This document shows positions 25,939-34,980 of a stretch of DNA of 49,906 nt, piece by piece. Position 1 is the first letter of the stretch. Every line of letters starts with the position of its first letter. The stretch is from NCBI GenBank assembly GCA_016931715.1, contig JAFGEF010000173.1, forward strand, positions 1-49,906, read 5' to 3'. A model generated the notes under the pieces. That model ran no database searches and had not been told where the DNA came from. It worked only from the letters and a program-made list of their open reading frames with translations. The position numbers and the translations under genes are program-made. The DNA is from Sedimentisphaerales bacterium (GTDB taxonomy: Bacteria > Planctomycetota > Phycisphaerae > Sedimentisphaerales > Anaerobacaceae).

Positions 25939-27171
25939 ATGGGAGAAGTTACTCCAAAAAGTTTCAGACTTCATATCGGATTGTTCGGCAGGCGAAATGT
26001 CGGCAAAAGCAGTTTGCTCAATGCGATTACGCGTCAGCAGGTCTCAATTGTTTCAGATATTGCCGGAACAACAACTGACCCGGTCGAAAAACCGATGGAG
26101 CTTCTGCCGCTGGGACCTGTTCTATTCATCGATACAGCAGGTATTGATGATGCAGGAATATTGGGTCAGTTGAGAATGCAGAAAACAAAAAATGTTTTTG
26201 ACAGAACAGATTTGGGAGTTTTAATCACCGATGGCTTATGGGGACAGTATGAAATACAAATCTTGAAAGAATTTCAGGAAAGAAAAATACCTTCGCTGAT
26301 TGTTTTTAATAAAACCGATGTCAATAAGCCTGATACAGAAACAGTCGCAAGCCTGAAAAAGCAGAATGTCACTGTTGTTTTTACTGCTGCGTCAAAGTCA
26401 GAGGGTATGCCGGAATTTCGCCAGGCGCTGCTCGATAATGCACCGGCGGATTTTATCGAGAATCCAGCTATCGCAGGTGACATTGTCGGGCCCGGGAATC
26501 TTGCCGTTCTGGTAGTACCTATAGATAAAGAAGCCCCGAAAGGACGCCTGATATTGCCGCAGGTTCAGACTATTCGCGACCTGCTCGACAGCGACTCATT
26601 TTGTATCGTAGTAAAAGATCGCGAGTTGAAAACCGCACTTGAATCTCTGAAGAAAAAACCGCGATTGGTAGTCACGGATTCACAGGCTTTTCTTAAAGTC
26701 GCCGCTGATACACCGCCGGATATTATGATGACAAGCTTTTCCATTTTATATTCGCGTTTCAAGGGTGATCTTATTATTCAGACTCTTGGGGCAATGATGG
26801 TCGAAGAGCTCAAGCCGGGTGATAAAATACTCATAGCAGAAGCATGTTCACATCATCCGATTGCCGATGATATCGGGCGAGTTAAAATTCCCCGCTGGCT
26901 CACGCAGTATGTCGGCGGCAAGCTGAATATCGATTTTGTGCAGGGACATGATTTACCGGATGATATAAGCACTTATAAACTTATAATAAACTGCGGTGCA
27001 TGCATGTGGAATCGCAGGGCAATGCTTTCAAGGCTTTTAAAATGCCGAAAAGCCAATGTGCCTATAACCAATTACGGCCTTGTTATAGCATACAGTCTTG
27101 GCCTGTTCGAGAGAGCTTTAGAGCCTTTTCCTGCCGCCTTGCAGGCATTTAAACAAGCCCGAAAAAAATAA
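25939..27171 (+). CDS. hydF: [FeFe] hydrogenase maturation GTPase HydF
   Basis: HydF is the GTPase scaffold that carries the assembled diiron subcluster and delivers it to apo-HydA. With the ATG at 25939 it has 410 residues; a longer frame from a TTG at 25915 adds eight residues but lacks family support. Walker A is GRRNVGKS (17-24), DTAGI the G3 motif and NKTD the G4 motif. The C-terminal iron-sulfur region has CSHH and later NCGAC; in the family consensus (CxH...HCxxC) the residue before the last cysteine pair is often His, here Asn. It is the last gene of the operon, one base after aspA. Confidence 0.95.
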   Translation: MGEVTPKSFRLHIGLFGRRNVGKSSLLNAITRQQVSIVSDIAGTTTDPVEKPMELLPLGPVLFIDTAGIDDAGILGQLRMQKTKNVFDRTDLGVLITDGLWGQYEIQILKEFQERKIPSLIVFNKTDVNKPDTETVASLKKQNVTVVFTAASKSEGMPEFRQALLDNAPADFIENPAIAGDIVGPGNLAVLVVPIDKEAPKGRLILPQVQTIRDLLDSDSFCIVVKDRELKTALESLKKKPRLVVTDSQAFLKVAADTPPDIMMTSFSILYSRFKGDLIIQTLGAMMVEELKPGDKILIAEACSHHPIADDIGRVKIPRWLTQYVGGKLNIDFVQGHDLPDDISTYKLIINCGACMWNRRAMLSRLLKCRKANVPITNYGLVIAYSLGLFERALEPFPAALQAFKQARKK

Positions 27172-27210
27172 TCATTCGCCGGTTACACGCAAGTTCAGTT
27201 ATTAATGTTT

Positions 27211-28692
27211 TCAGGGCAGCTTTATTAAAAAGTTGTAATCGGTTCCTTTAATATTTCCCCATAATAAAATATTACCCGTCTCATTACCGCGTGCATTTTC
27301 TACTGCCTGAATGAACTCTTTTGTATTTCTGACTGTTTGATGATTGACTTCCTTAATGAGAGTGCCTTCAACAATGCCGCTTTTTCTTGCCTCTGAGTTG
27401 GAATCGATTTCAATAACAACTACGCCTGTCTGGCCTTCATAACCATACTTTTGGGCTGTAGTTTCGTTAACATCCTCGAATTTGAATCCGAGGATATTTT
27501 CTACACTTTCGATTTGTGCCCGGGATTGCAGTTGTTCTGCTTCGGAACGTTTTCCAAGCGCAACATCCAGTTTATCCCGCTTGTTGTCTCTCCATATTGT
27601 TAGTGTAACTTTTGTATCAGGTTTCAGCATTGAAATCCTGGTCTGTAAATCAAGAAAAGTTTCGACAGGTTTTCCATCAATCTCGATAATTACATCCTTA
27701 TGTGTAAGACCTGCTTTGTCGGCTGCTGAGTTTTTAATTACTTCTGAAAATGTTACACCTTTTGCATTTTTATCCAGTCCGTAAATCGGAGCGCTGTCAG
27801 GAGTAAGCGTTTGGAGCCCTCTGATACCGAGCAGTCCTCGCTCGACTGTGCCGCTTGCAAGAATTTCCTTATATGAGTATTTTGCCATATTGATTGGGAT
27901 TGCAAATCCGATTCCGATATTACCTGAAGAGCCGGCAATTGCAGTATTGATGCCTACTACTTTACCATCAAGATTAATAAGAGGACCTCCCGAATTGCCG
28001 AAATTTATAGCGGCATCAGTTTGAATATAATTTTCAAGTGTATTTAATTCAAATCCTGTTCTTCCCGTAGCGCTGACAATACCGGCGGTTACCGTATGAG
28101 CCAGGCCCAGAGGATTGCCGATTGCGAGAACCCATTCGCCAACTTCAAGAGTATCAGAGTCAGCGAATTCGAGATAAGGCAGGTTATTTGCATCAATTTT
28201 TATTACGGCAATATCGGAATCCGGGTCCGATCCGACTACATTAGCGACAAATGTCTGTCCATTTGTAAGCTCTATGTTTATTTTACTGGTACTTTCAACC
28301 ATATGATTATTTGTTAAAATATAACCATCTGAGCTGATAATAAAACCTGAACCCTGTGTCTCACTTGTAGGCAGCTCTGGCTCTCTGTTAGGCTGCTGCT
28401 GTTGACCTCGCGGGCGACGCTGAGGTCCGCGGAAAAAATACTCATAAAATTCGTTGCCAAATCGTGATTGCAGATTTTCCCGTGTGAGAACTCTTTCAGT
28501 TTTTATACCTACAACAGCAGGCGAAGTCTTTTGGGCTATGGAAGAAAAAGCTTTACCCATCTGTCGTACCGCGTTTATACTGTCCTGATCGTTAGAAAAT
28601 GATACAGTCGTATAAGTAAGAAGTATAAGAATTGTTGAAACAGCAATAATAGAAAGCTGCTTTTTGCTCTTTCCGCTGCTTGTAAGTAACAT
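27211..28692 (-). CDS. HtrA/DegP-type periplasmic serine protease with PDZ domains
   Basis: With the ATG at 28692, chosen because GGGAGG lies five bases upstream, the protein has 493 residues; an upstream ATG at 28728 has no such site. A signal sequence or anchor spans about 12-32. The protease triad is His130 (TNNHMVES), Asp160 (SDIAVIK) and Ser234 (NFGNSGGPL). A Gln/Pro/Arg-rich loop (about 89-106) precedes the triad. Two PDZ domains follow (about 270-370 and 385-490), each with a GLxxxxVI-type binding face. It degrades or refolds damaged envelope proteins. It converges with hydF, and no strong terminator is seen in the 39 bp between them. Confidence 0.93.
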   Translation of the reverse strand: MLLTSSGKSKKQLSIIAVSTILILLTYTTVSFSNDQDSINAVRQMGKAFSSIAQKTSPAVVGIKTERVLTRENLQSRFGNEFYEYFFRGPQRRPRGQQQQPNREPELPTSETQGSGFIISSDGYILTNNHMVESTSKINIELTNGQTFVANVVGSDPDSDIAVIKIDANNLPYLEFADSDTLEVGEWVLAIGNPLGLAHTVTAGIVSATGRTGFELNTLENYIQTDAAINFGNSGGPLINLDGKVVGINTAIAGSSGNIGIGFAIPINMAKYSYKEILASGTVERGLLGIRGLQTLTPDSAPIYGLDKNAKGVTFSEVIKNSAADKAGLTHKDVIIEIDGKPVETFLDLQTRISMLKPDTKVTLTIWRDNKRDKLDVALGKRSEAEQLQSRAQIESVENILGFKFEDVNETTAQKYGYEGQTGVVVIEIDSNSEARKSGIVEGTLIKEVNHQTVRNTKEFIQAVENARGNETGNILLWGNIKGTDYNFLIKLP

Positions 28693-28769
28693 TTTGGCCT
28701 CCCATATTTTGGCTTTTGTAAACCACATTTAAAAAATAATTCATAATAATTGTTTTTAATTACTATACG

Positions 28770-28799
28770 ATTGTACTTTTTATGAGTTCAAAATGTCAA
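28770..28799 (-). promoter_or_regulatory. Promoter of the HtrA gene
   Basis: The minus strand has a perfect TTGACA (28794-28799), an 18-bp spacer and TACAAT (28770-28775), about 70 bp before the HtrA start codon. Confidence 0.7.
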
Positions 28800-28853
28800 G
28801 GTTTTTAAAAGTAAATAGGGTTTTGTGAAAGAAAACCGTGAAAAATATGATTA

Positions 28854-28882
28854 TTGTAAAAAATCATAATTCAAGGTATAAT
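28854..28882 (+). promoter_or_regulatory. Promoter of the PIN/TRAM gene
   Basis: TTGTAA (28854-28859), a 17-bp spacer and a perfect TATAAT (28877-28882), about 45 bp before the expected ribosome-binding site. Confidence 0.65.
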
Positions 28883-28934
28883 CAAAATGTTATTATAAAA
28901 AGATACAATTTCATAACTTGGAGGTATTATCATC

Positions 28935-30077
28935 ATGAAGCTATTATGGATTTTTAGAGCTATTTTTCTTGTTGTTATTGTAGCGGTTATCTTTGTTAAT
29001 ATTAGTTCAGAAATAATGCAGCTTGATGAAAATAACGAACCGTCGGATGAAGTGTTGGATAATAATTTACTTTATGTAACCTGGAGCAGCATAGGAATAG
29101 TGATTTTTGTTTTTCTTTTAGATATTCTGACCCCCAAAAATAAACTGGGCGCTTTGGCGGGAGTATTTTTCGGTCTGCTGGTCGGCATCCTGATTAGCTG
29201 GGGATTAACAAATATTGTGGACATGATGGTCGAAACTTATCGTGTACCAATAACATCACCAGCCGTTACTGCTATCAAATGGACTTTAGGAATTTGTATA
29301 TGCTATCTGGTCATCAGTTTTGTAATGCAGACAAAAGACGATGTACGATTCGTGATTCCTTACGTGGAATTCGACAAACAAACCAAGGGCGCAAGACCCC
29401 TGATTCTGGATACTTCAGCAATTATTGACGGCCGAATCATGGATTTATGCCACAGTAAACTATTTGATGCTCCTTTGGTTGTTCCTCGTTTTGTACTGAA
29501 TGAGCTCCAGTTGATAGCAGATTCCTCGCAGAAGCTAAAAAGAAATCGCGGCAGAAGAGGACTCGATGTGCTGAATAAAATGCAGTCGGACCCGGTAATA
29601 GAAATTGGAATTAACGATTCAATTATTCCCGAAGTTGAAGAAGTCAAAGGCGTCGATCAGAAATTGATGATGTTTGCAAAAGCTACTAACGGAAGAGTTG
29701 CCACGACAGACTACAACCTCAGCAAAGTCGCCCAGGTGCGTGATGTTGACGTTGTCAATATCAATGACCTGGCTAATTCTCTGAAAGTCGTTGTGCTGCC
29801 CGGCGAGACTATGGAAGTAAAGATTATAAAAGCAGGCGAGGAAGCTGAGCAGGGTATCGGTTATCTCGACGACGGCACGATGATTGTAGTCGAAGACGCA
29901 CGCAATAAAATTGGTAAAGACCTGGTTATCAGCGTTACAAGCTCGCTGCAAACTTCTGCTGGAAAAATGATTTTCGGAAAATTCGAGGAATTCGCACAGA
30001 GAAGATACGATAACGATCAGCGAAGAGGCAATAGAAGACCATTCAGAACTGATTCGAACGAAAACAATAATACATAA
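28935..30077 (+). CDS. Membrane-anchored PIN/TRAM domain protein (YacL-like)
   Basis: In this 380-residue protein, four membrane segments (about 5-24, 48-66, 72-94, 112-132) precede a cytoplasmic PIN-type ribonuclease domain (LILDTSAIIDGR, Asp159; Glu190 in LNELQ; Asp242 and Asp259) and a TRAM RNA-binding domain (about 285-350), then a basic Arg/Asn-rich tail. All four acidic residues expected of an active PIN nuclease are present. YacL-like proteins are common in Firmicutes and related groups and are thought to act on RNA at the membrane, but their targets are unsettled. GGAGG lies ten bases before the ATG. Confidence 0.9.
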   Translation: MKLLWIFRAIFLVVIVAVIFVNISSEIMQLDENNEPSDEVLDNNLLYVTWSSIGIVIFVFLLDILTPKNKLGALAGVFFGLLVGILISWGLTNIVDMMVETYRVPITSPAVTAIKWTLGICICYLVISFVMQTKDDVRFVIPYVEFDKQTKGARPLILDTSAIIDGRIMDLCHSKLFDAPLVVPRFVLNELQLIADSSQKLKRNRGRRGLDVLNKMQSDPVIEIGINDSIIPEVEEVKGVDQKLMMFAKATNGRVATTDYNLSKVAQVRDVDVVNINDLANSLKVVVLPGETMEVKIIKAGEEAEQGIGYLDDGTMIVVEDARNKIGKDLVISVTSSLQTSAGKMIFGKFEEFAQRRYDNDQRRGNRRPFRTDSNENNNT

Positions 30078-30082
30078 ATCCC

Positions 30083-30139
30083 GAGGAATAACCTCGCTTA
30101 AAAGAACGAATTCAACTCAGTTTCACTTGTGAGTTGAAT
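30083..30139. terminator. Hairpins between converging genes
   Basis: Two stems lie between the converging PIN/TRAM and sugar-isomerase genes: CGAGG/CCTCG (near 30083-30097) and a 10-bp perfect stem ATTCAACTCA/TGAGTTGAAT (30110-30119 and 30130-30139). Neither has a good U-run on the plus strand; the minus strand has a short T-rich stretch after the second. It is possibly a bidirectional terminator. Confidence 0.45.
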
Positions 30140-30171
30140 CCGCCTTACCATATACTATACGGTGGATAAGT

Positions 30172-31041
30172 TTATCCTTCTGTTCGAATGCCTGCTAACA
30201 CACCTCTGACATAACCTATCGATTCAGCCAGACCGGCAATCGGATCAGCAGGGTCCTTTTCATATTCGAAAGAGACAATATTCGAGTAATTAATTTTCAT
30301 AAGCGTTCTTAGAAATTTCGGGATATCAATTACGCCATGCCCGATTTGAATAGCACTGCCTCTTGCATCCGCAGAAGTGACATCTTTGATATGCACATCA
30401 AGCAGGCGGTCTTTGTATTTCTCAGCAGAATCCGATGGTTCCAGTCCCAGCCTTTTCATATGACCTATATCGAGACAAAGCCCGATTCGTTTATCCAAAT
30501 CTTTAACAAGCTCATACACACTTTCTGCTGTTGGGTAATTTTTATCACCCGGACCATGGTTGTGAATCGCAACTTTAATGTCGTATTCCTGCACCTTTTT
30601 ATCCACGAGCGGCAGCAAGTTATGATTCGGCGAACCTACTATAACTTTCATGCCCGCCGCTTTTGCGTAATCAAATGCCTGATTGACCTGGTTTTCATCA
30701 GTCATGTAAACGACTCCGCAGGCGTAAAGCTCAAAACCGGAATCTTTTACTTTCTGTGCAGCTTCTTTTATCTGCTCAGGAGTGCTGTTGAGCGCAAGAT
30801 GGAAATCCTTGAAGCATAAGTATTTTAAATCGAGCTTTTTCGAAATTTCCAGAACCTGATCAAGCCTGAACTCTCTCAATGTATATGAAGCAAGACCCAA
30901 ATTAAACTTTATCTCATTTGCCTGAAGCTGTGAGCCGAAAACTGCCTGGCTTAAACCATCGCTTTTTTTGGCAAGAGATGCTGTTGCCGCTATTCCTGCC
31001 AACTTTATAAAACTGCGCCTGTCATGCTTATATTTAACCAT
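30172..31041 (-). CDS. Tat-exported xylose-isomerase-like sugar phosphate isomerase/epimerase
   Basis: This 289-residue TIM-barrel protein belongs to the AP-endonuclease-2/xylose-isomerase-like family. The N-terminus has a twin-arginine export motif DRRSFIKLAG (7-16) and a hydrophobic stretch, so it probably works in the periplasm. Barrel motifs with metal-ligand residues are AIHNHGPGD (near 165), LCLDIGHMKR (near 195) and LDVHIKDV (near 215). The substrate is unknown. TAGGAG is nine bases before the ATG. No sugar transport or catabolic genes are adjacent. Confidence 0.85.
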   Translation of the reverse strand: MVKYKHDRRSFIKLAGIAATASLAKKSDGLSQAVFGSQLQANEIKFNLGLASYTLREFRLDQVLEISKKLDLKYLCFKDFHLALNSTPEQIKEAAQKVKDSGFELYACGVVYMTDENQVNQAFDYAKAAGMKVIVGSPNHNLLPLVDKKVQEYDIKVAIHNHGPGDKNYPTAESVYELVKDLDKRIGLCLDIGHMKRLGLEPSDSAEKYKDRLLDVHIKDVTSADARGSAIQIGHGVIDIPKFLRTLMKINYSNIVSFEYEKDPADPIAGLAESIGYVRGVLAGIRTEG

Positions 31042-31288
31042 CTGTATAATCTCCTAAAATAATTCGATTTGCTGTATTTAATAAAGGATATTAAAAAGAG
31101 CTTTTAAGAACAAGGAAAAATTTTTATTAATTTTCAGAATATTTTTCAAAATTAGTTGAAATATTTTCTGTAGAGCAATATATGGTTATCGGGTTTAAGC
31201 GGGGTGAACCAAAACATATGGGGGTAAATATGGAAAATATTAAAATGTGATTATGGGAAACCGGAAAAATATAAGAAAGAAATAAATC

Positions 31289-31334
31289 AGCCCTTCAGCA
31301 GCCTGTATTTAAGCATGTTAATTATGCTGAACAT
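31289..31334. other. Alternative-pairing hairpins in a 488-bp gene-free stretch
   Basis: In the 31042-31529 gap, TTCAGCA (31294-31300) can pair with TGCTGAA (31325-31331), while AGCAT (31312-31316) can pair with ATGCT (31324-31328); the two are mutually exclusive. A third small stem, GGTTTA/TGAACC (31192-31210), lies upstream. Such switching resembles structured RNA but matches no class I recognise. Confidence 0.3.
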
Positions 31335-31431
31335 TCGGCCTTTATAAAAGTTAAAGTCAAAGAATATAAACAGCCGAAGGTAATTAATAGATTGAAGTTA
31401 ACAAGTTAATAAAGAAATAAAAAGCATTTAG

Positions 31432-31518
31432 CCCCTGTATAAGGCAGAAGACGAGTATTTCAAACATATATAAAAAGTGACAGGAATAATCTCGATCCTA
31501 CCTGTGCAGGGGTTTTTT
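31432..31518 (+). ncRNA. Candidate small RNA ending in a U6 tail
   Basis: CCCCTG (31432-31437) can pair with CAGGGG (31507-31512), enclosing an inner stem ACAGG/CCTGT (31480-31484 and 31501-31505), and TTTTTT follows at 31513-31518. The layout resembles a small RNA with a terminator, about 85 nt long. No convincing promoter precedes it. Alternatively it is only the terminator of the minus-strand operon ending at 31530. Confidence 0.3.
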
Positions 31519-31529
31519 ATTTATGCAGA

Positions 31530-31949
31530 TTATACGGTTTCCGGCAGCATGCTCATTGTCCAGTAACTTTGCAAAGCTTTCATCGAATCCAGAAATTGCT
31601 GATAATCGAAGGATTTAAATATGCAGCCGGTAATACTAAGTTTTAAACTTTCTATAACATCACAGTCTTCTCTGGTTGTTGTAAAAACTACAACGGGAAT
31701 ATTTTTGAGCCTTTCGTCATCGCCGGTGATTTTTAGAAATTCGATACCATTCATCTTGGGCATATTTAAATCGAGCAGGATAATGCATGGTATCGGATTG
31801 TTCATATTCCTTAAATATTCCAGCGCTTCCTCCCCGTTGGTGGAACGAACAAGCTGTACTTTTGCCCCCAGGTCACGCAGAGACCTTTGTACCGTCAGGG
31901 CATCAACATCATCATCTTCAACTAATAGAACTGGTTTCGTATTTAGCAT
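31530..31949 (-). CDS. Single-domain response regulator (second of a tandem pair)
   Basis: This 139-residue CheY-like receiver of the Rcp1 type begins VLLVEDDDVDALT, has the phospho-acceptor Asp in ILLDLNMPKMNGIEFL (near 61), Thr in FTTTRE and Lys in FKSF. It has no output domain. A GGGAG site precedes its ATG inside the preceding regulator's coding sequence, with which it overlaps by 32 bp. It is very similar to that regulator, pointing to tandem duplication. Confidence 0.88.
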   Translation of the reverse strand: MLNTKPVLLVEDDDVDALTVQRSLRDLGAKVQLVRSTNGEEALEYLRNMNNPIPCIILLDLNMPKMNGIEFLKITGDDERLKNIPVVVFTTTREDCDVIESLKLSITGCIFKSFDYQQFLDSMKALQSYWTMSMLPETV

Positions 31950-32379
31950 TTGTTACTCCCGTCTCCCGAGCGGGCAATTCACTTAGTGTCCAGTACAGGT
32001 TAATAGTCATAATCGCCTCGACAAACTTTTTATATTCGACGGGTTTTACTATATAACCGGCAGCGCTGTGTTTAAAAGACCCGCTGATATCACATTCTTC
32101 GTTAGATGTTGTAAGGACTATCGCCGGGATATACTTTAGAGTTTCATCTGATTTTACAAAATCAAGAAATTCGATACCGTTCATTTTGGGCATATTCAAA
32201 TCGAGTAAAATTACACAGGGCGCTTCATTGCTTTGATCTTTTAAATACTTCAAAGCTTCTTCGCCGTTTACCGAACGTATCAACTGATTGGTAACTTTCA
32301 GCTCTTTGAACGCCCGCCTGACGGTCATTGCATCGACATCATCATCTTCAACTAATAAAATTGGTTTGCAGTTCTTCAT
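31918..32379 (-). CDS. Single-domain response regulator (first of a tandem pair)
   Basis: This 153-residue Rcp1-type receiver has ILLVEDDDVDAMT at the N-terminus, Asp in CVILLDLNMPKMNGIEFL (near 60), LTTSNEE for the Thr position and VKPVEYKK for the Lys. There is no output domain. Its start overlaps the end of the histidine kinase gene by 32 bp and its end overlaps the next regulator, so the three are translationally coupled. Regulators of this type commonly serve PAS-containing hybrid-like kinases. Confidence 0.9.
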   Translation of the reverse strand: MKNCKPILLVEDDDVDAMTVRRAFKELKVTNQLIRSVNGEEALKYLKDQSNEAPCVILLDLNMPKMNGIEFLDFVKSDETLKYIPAIVLTTSNEECDISGSFKHSAAGYIVKPVEYKKFVEAIMTINLYWTLSELPARETGVTNAKYETSSIS

Positions 32380-34285
32380 CTATTGTCCCTCTATATGTAT
32401 TTTTTTGTTTTGGTATGGTGAATAAAAAAATACTTCCATTTCCGACCTTTGATTCAATCCATATTTTTCCTCCGTATAATTCGATAATTTTTTTCACAAC
32501 TGTAAGACCAATACCTGTGCTTTCGTATTGGTCACGTGGTGATAAGGTCTGGAACATCTGGAATATTTTATCAAAATACTTTTCTTCTATGCCGGGGCCG
32601 TTATCTTCAACGCTGAATTTCCAGAAATCTTCTTCCTCGGCGCAATCTAATTTTATTATTCCTTCTTCTTTATCCATGTATTTTACGGCATTGCTGATAA
32701 GGTTCTGGAAAATCTGAAACATCCTGGTTTTTTCGCACATGATAACAGGCAGCTTGTTTTCAACTGTAATTCGGATATTTGCCGGAGGTAAAAGAGCGTC
32801 GATAACATCTGTTACAACTTGCTGTGTATCCACTTCGCTTATATTATCTTCAATCCGCCCGATTCTCGAATACTGAAGTATCCCGTCTATAAGGTTATGC
32901 ATCCTGTCCACGCGGGATACAAGCAGTTCCATTTGATTCTTACCTTCTGGTCCGAGCTTATCTGCATAATCTTCACATAACCAGTCAGCCAGAACTTTGA
33001 CGCCTCGAAGAGGCGCTTTTAAATCATGTGATACGATATAAGCAAAGCTTGTCAACTCTTCGTTCACTTTTTCAAGCTCCGCCATTAATTCTTTTTGGCG
33101 TTGTTCGTAATTCCTGCGATTAGTGACATCCGAACACACGCCGATTCCTCTTGCCGGTTTTCCCTCGCTGTCATAAATAATAGTACCTCGGGCTGTCCAG
33201 TAAAGAATATCTCCGTTTTTGGTTTTTATCCGGTGTTCAGTATTAAAAGGTTCTCCTTCTGTCAAAAATAATTTCAGCTCATTTGCGACCCTGTCATAAT
33301 CATCCGGGTGAAGTATGCTTTCCCATGCCTGAATGGTTCTCGGAAATTCACCTGTCTTATAACCCAGCCTGCCGTCAATGTCGCCATACCATTCCAGATG
33401 ATCGGTTTTAATATCAAGCTCCCATATCAAGTCGCTTGCTAATTTAGCTGCCATACGAAAGCGTTCTTCGCTCTTGTATAAATCCTCTTGTGCTCTTTTT
33501 TTCTCATCGATATTCTCGATCATCTCGATAAATCCGTTTATCTGCCCATCATGGGAGAAAAATGGAATAGCGCGATTCCTGACATGAATTCGAGTGCCGT
33601 CATCCCGCACTGCCTGGGTTTCGACTTCGGCGGGAGCGCCGGTAGCCATTGCCCGCCTGCCGGGACAATGCGGGCATATTTCATCGCGTTTTTCATATTC
33701 TTTGAAACAATATTTACCTGCAAACTCTGCCGCAGATTTATTAAACAACTCGCAGAATGTCGAGTTTGTCATAATTATTTTATAATTAGTATCAACTACG
33801 GTAATACCCAGAATAGAGTCATTCATAAGCGCTTTATAGCTCTCATGAATATCCCATGATGCAGTGTCTCTTTGCTGTCGTACAGTAATATTTCTGTTTA
33901 CTCCTCTGTATCCAGTCAGGTTTTTCTTGTCATCAAATAAGAGACCGCCATTTATTTCCAGAATAACTATATCCCCATTTTTGTGAACATTCGGAATTAC
34001 CAGACCTCTAAAGGCTCCTTTTCTCTGAAATATTTCAAATAAAGCTTTTTTGTAAGTTTCACGTATTTCTGGTTTAAAGAAATCATAAAAGTATTTCTTT
34101 CCGACAATCTCTTCAGGCTTATAACCCAGTAACTTTTCGACAATAGGGCTTGAATAAGTATATAAACCTGTCTGGTCAATTTCCCAAATCCATGAACCGG
34201 AAATTTCGGCTGTTTCAAGCAAAAGACTCTCGCTTTGTTCCAGCTTGTTATCATTCTGTTTTTTTTTGCCTGTATCTAAAGGCAT
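32348..34285 (-). CDS. Cytoplasmic PAS-domain sensor histidine kinase
   Basis: This 645-residue kinase has no membrane segment. Three PAS domains span about 18-135, 148-262 and 275-392. The second carries a Cys-rich segment (YCFKEYEKRDEICPHCPG, Cys193, 204 and 207) that could bind metal or sense redox. The HisKA helix has His420 in YIVSHDLKAPL; the ATPase has NLISNAVKYMD and GIGLTVVKKI, with DNGPGI as the G1 box. The family resembles phytochrome-like kinases that pair with Rcp1-type receivers, as seen downstream here. A short upstream frame with a good ribosome site overlaps its start. Confidence 0.92.
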   Translation of the reverse strand: MPLDTGKKKQNDNKLEQSESLLLETAEISGSWIWEIDQTGLYTYSSPIVEKLLGYKPEEIVGKKYFYDFFKPEIRETYKKALFEIFQRKGAFRGLVIPNVHKNGDIVILEINGGLLFDDKKNLTGYRGVNRNITVRQQRDTASWDIHESYKALMNDSILGITVVDTNYKIIMTNSTFCELFNKSAAEFAGKYCFKEYEKRDEICPHCPGRRAMATGAPAEVETQAVRDDGTRIHVRNRAIPFFSHDGQINGFIEMIENIDEKKRAQEDLYKSEERFRMAAKLASDLIWELDIKTDHLEWYGDIDGRLGYKTGEFPRTIQAWESILHPDDYDRVANELKLFLTEGEPFNTEHRIKTKNGDILYWTARGTIIYDSEGKPARGIGVCSDVTNRRNYEQRQKELMAELEKVNEELTSFAYIVSHDLKAPLRGVKVLADWLCEDYADKLGPEGKNQMELLVSRVDRMHNLIDGILQYSRIGRIEDNISEVDTQQVVTDVIDALLPPANIRITVENKLPVIMCEKTRMFQIFQNLISNAVKYMDKEEGIIKLDCAEEEDFWKFSVEDNGPGIEEKYFDKIFQMFQTLSPRDQYESTGIGLTVVKKIIELYGGKIWIESKVGNGSIFLFTIPKQKNTYRGTIDEELQTNFIS

Positions 34286-34356
34286 AATAAATCTTTCAGT
34301 TTCTTAGAGTTTACAGAAATACATATTTTTACACAGGTGAATTCTATATCGTCCAT
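34276..34356 (-). CDS. Possible leader peptide before the PAS kinase
   Basis: A 26-codon frame (MDDIEFTCVKIC at its N-terminus) has AAGGAG nine bases before its ATG, better than the kinase itself has. It ends eight bases inside the kinase gene in another frame, the arrangement expected for translational coupling. I recognise no family; it could be chance. Confidence 0.3.
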   Translation of the reverse strand: MDDIEFTCVKICISVNSKKLKDLLCL

Positions 34357-34576
34357 AATAATTCACTCCTTAATTTAATACAAAAATCATCTTCTGCTGT
34401 CTAAATAATCTTGTTCCGATAAAAATGAATAAATATGGGATTTAGCAACAGATATATTGGTAAAATACTTATAAACAGATACTTGTATGTATCTCGAAAT
34501 GGAAATAAAACGAATGATTATACAGAAAATCTTATAATAGACTGATGTAGAATTATTAGTCCTATAATTATATATA

Positions 34577-34921
34577 TTATTTGTCTGAATTTTTGCCTGC
34601 GGGAGCAACGCAATATATATAAATAAGAGGCTCGGAACCAGTATTTTTGACATTGTGGTCGGTATGCGGAGGGATATATGAGACTTTCCCGACACCAACT
34701 TTTAATCTGTCTTTTTCAGCAATAACAAGCTCGCCTTTACCTGCAAGAAAAACCAATAATTCTTCATGTGCTTTGGTACTATGTTGGCCGCATTCTTTAC
34801 CCGGTGCTAAATATACCCTTCCGGAGCGCATGCCGCATGTTTGAGGCTCTCCTTTTAAAAGACTTTGATATTCAGGATTGCTGTTCAGGTCTAATATCAG
34901 TACATTTTCTGACGAAGCCAT
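34577..34921 (-). CDS. Small cupin-domain protein
   Basis: This 114-residue single-domain cupin has cupin motif 1 as GKECGQHSTKAHEELLVFLAG, with His47 and His52 as likely metal ligands plus a nearby Glu; motif 2 gives IPPHTDHNV with His89. Such proteins bind a metal and are enzymes or sensors. It is transcribed away from the metal-uptake operon, sharing the 24-bp palindrome between them, so the two sides may respond to the same metal signal. TTGGAG lies close before the ATG. Confidence 0.85.
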   Translation of the reverse strand: MASSENVLILDLNSNPEYQSLLKGEPQTCGMRSGRVYLAPGKECGQHSTKAHEELLVFLAGKGELVIAEKDRLKVGVGKVSYIPPHTDHNVKNTGSEPLIYIYCVAPAGKNSDK

Positions 34922-34980
34922 ATAGTCTCCAAAACTTAATTATATTCTGAAAAACATTATTTTTATAATTTTTTCTTTAT

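Noticed and set aside
28693..28728. Upstream ATG for the HtrA protein
   Set aside because: The ATG at 28692 has GGGAGG five bases before it and gives a normal signal sequence.
34387..34698. 103-codon minus-strand frame overlapping the cupin gene
   Set aside because: It overlaps the cupin coding sequence in another frame and has a composition typical of AT-rich noise.
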